In this document: positions 63,281-64,000 of the stretch, piece after piece
How positions within the stretch are numbered: position 1 is the first letter of the stretch
How the letters are laid out: every line of letters begins with the position of its first letter
Assembly: GCA_039024435.1 (NCBI GenBank)
Contig: JBCCQH010000005.1
Location: 69,696-133,695 of the forward strand
Length of the DNA stretch: 64,000 nucleotides
From: JBCCQH01 sp039024435
GTDB taxonomy: Bacteria; Bacteroidota; Bacteroidia; J057; JADKCL01
Direction: 5' to 3'
Program-made: the position numbers and the translations under genes
The notes under the pieces: model-generated
Seen by the model: the letters and a program-made list of their open reading frames with translations, nothing else
The model's database searches: none
Told to the model about the DNA's origin: nothing

Positions 63281-63303
63281 ACCCGCCGAGGAGATCGGCG
63301 GGT
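63281..63303. terminator. Bidirectional terminator
   Basis: ACCCGCCGA (63281-63289) pairs with TCGGCGGGT (63295-63303). On the minus strand it is followed by TTCCGTTTTTGG. It lies between the converging TauE-like and homoserine dehydrogenase genes. Confidence 0.7.
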
Positions 63304-63379
63304 CCGGTACCAAAAGTTATTCAAATTATTTCAATATCAATATTGCTGCTTATAGGGGGTGATTTCATGATTCATGAGG

Positions 63380-64000
63380 TCAGACGGGTTCCAGAACGCG
63401 ATTTGCGTTTCTGGCCCCCACCGGCTCAATCGTGCTGTCCGGGAGCTCCGCGACAAAGGCTTCCGCCGCTTCGGGCCGCGCCAGGAACAACTGCAAATCC
63501 GAGAGTTGTACCCGGCCGGTGACAAACGCATAGTCATGGGCCCGGTAACTCTCATTGATGCTCTGAAAGCGCAGCAAAGGCACAATCGCCGGATCGTGGT
63601 AGCGCAGGTAGATCTGAATGGTAAAATCGGCGGGTTGCAACTCGGAGTCCCGGTGACGGCGCTTGCGGTACTCATAGCGGTAATCGTAGCTCAAGGCGGA
63701 GATGTCCGATAGGACCGCCGATCCGGTAGGCAAACTTCCGGCCCCCTTGCCCTGAAAAAACTGCACCTGAGAAAATGCCCCTTCCAACAAAACGCCATTG
63801 TTTTCCACATCCACCCGGTAGAGCGGATTGTCTGGGGTCACGAACTGGGGCAGGACGGTCGCGTACAACTGCATGCCCACCCGACGCGCCCGGGCCACAA
63901 GCTTCAAGCGCCAGTTTTTTTCTCGGGCCAATTTCTGCTCCGGCCAAGCAATATTTTCGATGCCGGAGCGCAGGATTTGGGCCGGATCCACCCAACTCCC
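63380..64000 (-). CDS. Homoserine dehydrogenase, C-terminal part (cut by window end)
   Basis: The frame runs off the right edge, so about the last 206 residues are seen. GSWVDPAQILRSGIENIAW and ARRVGMQLYATVLPQFV belong to the catalytic domain end. NPLYRVDVENNGVLLEG then GKGAGSLPTGSAVLSDISAL are the characteristic homoserine dehydrogenase motifs. A C-terminal domain of about 80 residues (FTIQIYLRYHD...) resembles an ACT regulatory domain. It reduces aspartate semialdehyde to homoserine for Thr/Met. Whether an aspartokinase is fused upstream cannot be seen. Confidence 0.87.
   Translation of the reverse strand, partial: GSWVDPAQILRSGIENIAWPEQKLAREKNWRLKLVARARRVGMQLYATVLPQFVTPDNPLYRVDVENNGVLLEGAFSQVQFFQGKGAGSLPTGSAVLSDISALSYDYRYEYRKRRHRDSELQPADFTIQIYLRYHDPAIVPLLRFQSINESYRAHDYAFVTGRVQLSDLQLFLARPEAAEAFVAELPDSTIEPVGARNANRVLEPV

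Overview
The window is a chromosomal segment of a member of the Bacteroidota, most likely Saprospiria (Lewinella/Phaeodactylibacter-like; this rank is inference). Evidence for the phylum: two proteins with type IX secretion (T9SS) type A sorting tails, a 2295-residue SprB-type repeat protein with a type B (gliding-associated) tail, a PorP/SprF protein, many families known mainly from this phylum (DUF5683, DUF4292, DUF5684-LepB), promoters of the TTTG-N19-TAnnTTTG kind, and weak Shine-Dalgarno sequences. The DNA is moderately GC-rich and gene-dense, and I found no rRNA, tRNA, CRISPR array, phage or intact insertion sequence.

Left third (1-21 kb): a MORN-type repeat protein cut by the window edge and carrying a one-base frame break; a SWIM zinc-finger protein; a small membrane protein; DUF502 and LpxD-like genes; a saccharopine-dehydrogenase-fold oxidoreductase; a DUF3089 lipoprotein; a DksA/TraR zinc-finger protein followed by a homologue of the tRNA-queuosine mannosyltransferase. 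Next, on the minus strand, comes what I consider the most interesting operon: lipoprotein, small CNGSCYL membrane protein, two MbnP-like lipoproteins and an MbnH-like di-haem peroxidase (8400-12406). In characterised relatives the peroxidase oxidises a tryptophan of MbnP to kynurenine to make a copper site. An ABC exporter, an envelope-sugar cluster (Gfo/Idh/MocA oxidoreductase, lipoprotein, polyprenyl glycosylphosphotransferase, GT2) and an ECF-type sigma factor follow.

Middle (21-46 kb): secreted proteins (T9SS cargo of unknown function and a 1419-residue subtilase), mtaB, a peptide-binding lipoprotein, then the parA-parB-DUF5683-dapB-lepB string, an M23/LysM endopeptidase, a secreted protein often labelled asparagine synthetase B, and a compact run dut - nucleotidyltransferase - TPR - DUF4292 - EnvC-like M23 with several 4-bp start/stop overlaps.

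Right third (46-64 kb): a lipid/sterol-type redox group (SDR, fatty-acid hydroxylase/sterol desaturase family, 3-beta-HSD-like epimerase), a glutaryl-CoA-dehydrogenase-like gene, and a T9SS surface operon on the minus strand (SprB-like adhesin, PorP/SprF, OmpA/PD40/TPR protein with a terminal SPOR-like domain). A TauE/SafE permease and the 3' end of homoserine dehydrogenase close the window.

Non-coding structure: a MITE-like element in two fuller copies and one partial copy; a palindromic (REP-like) repeat in two copies with a compensatory base pair; a short AATTTCCAAT-type repeat; several rho-independent terminators, including an orphan pair upstream of the DUF3089 gene; an inverted repeat abutting a promoter; and DnaA-box-like motifs flanking the par-lep cluster. 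Two single-base frame breaks (near 710 and 45,093) may be sequencing errors.
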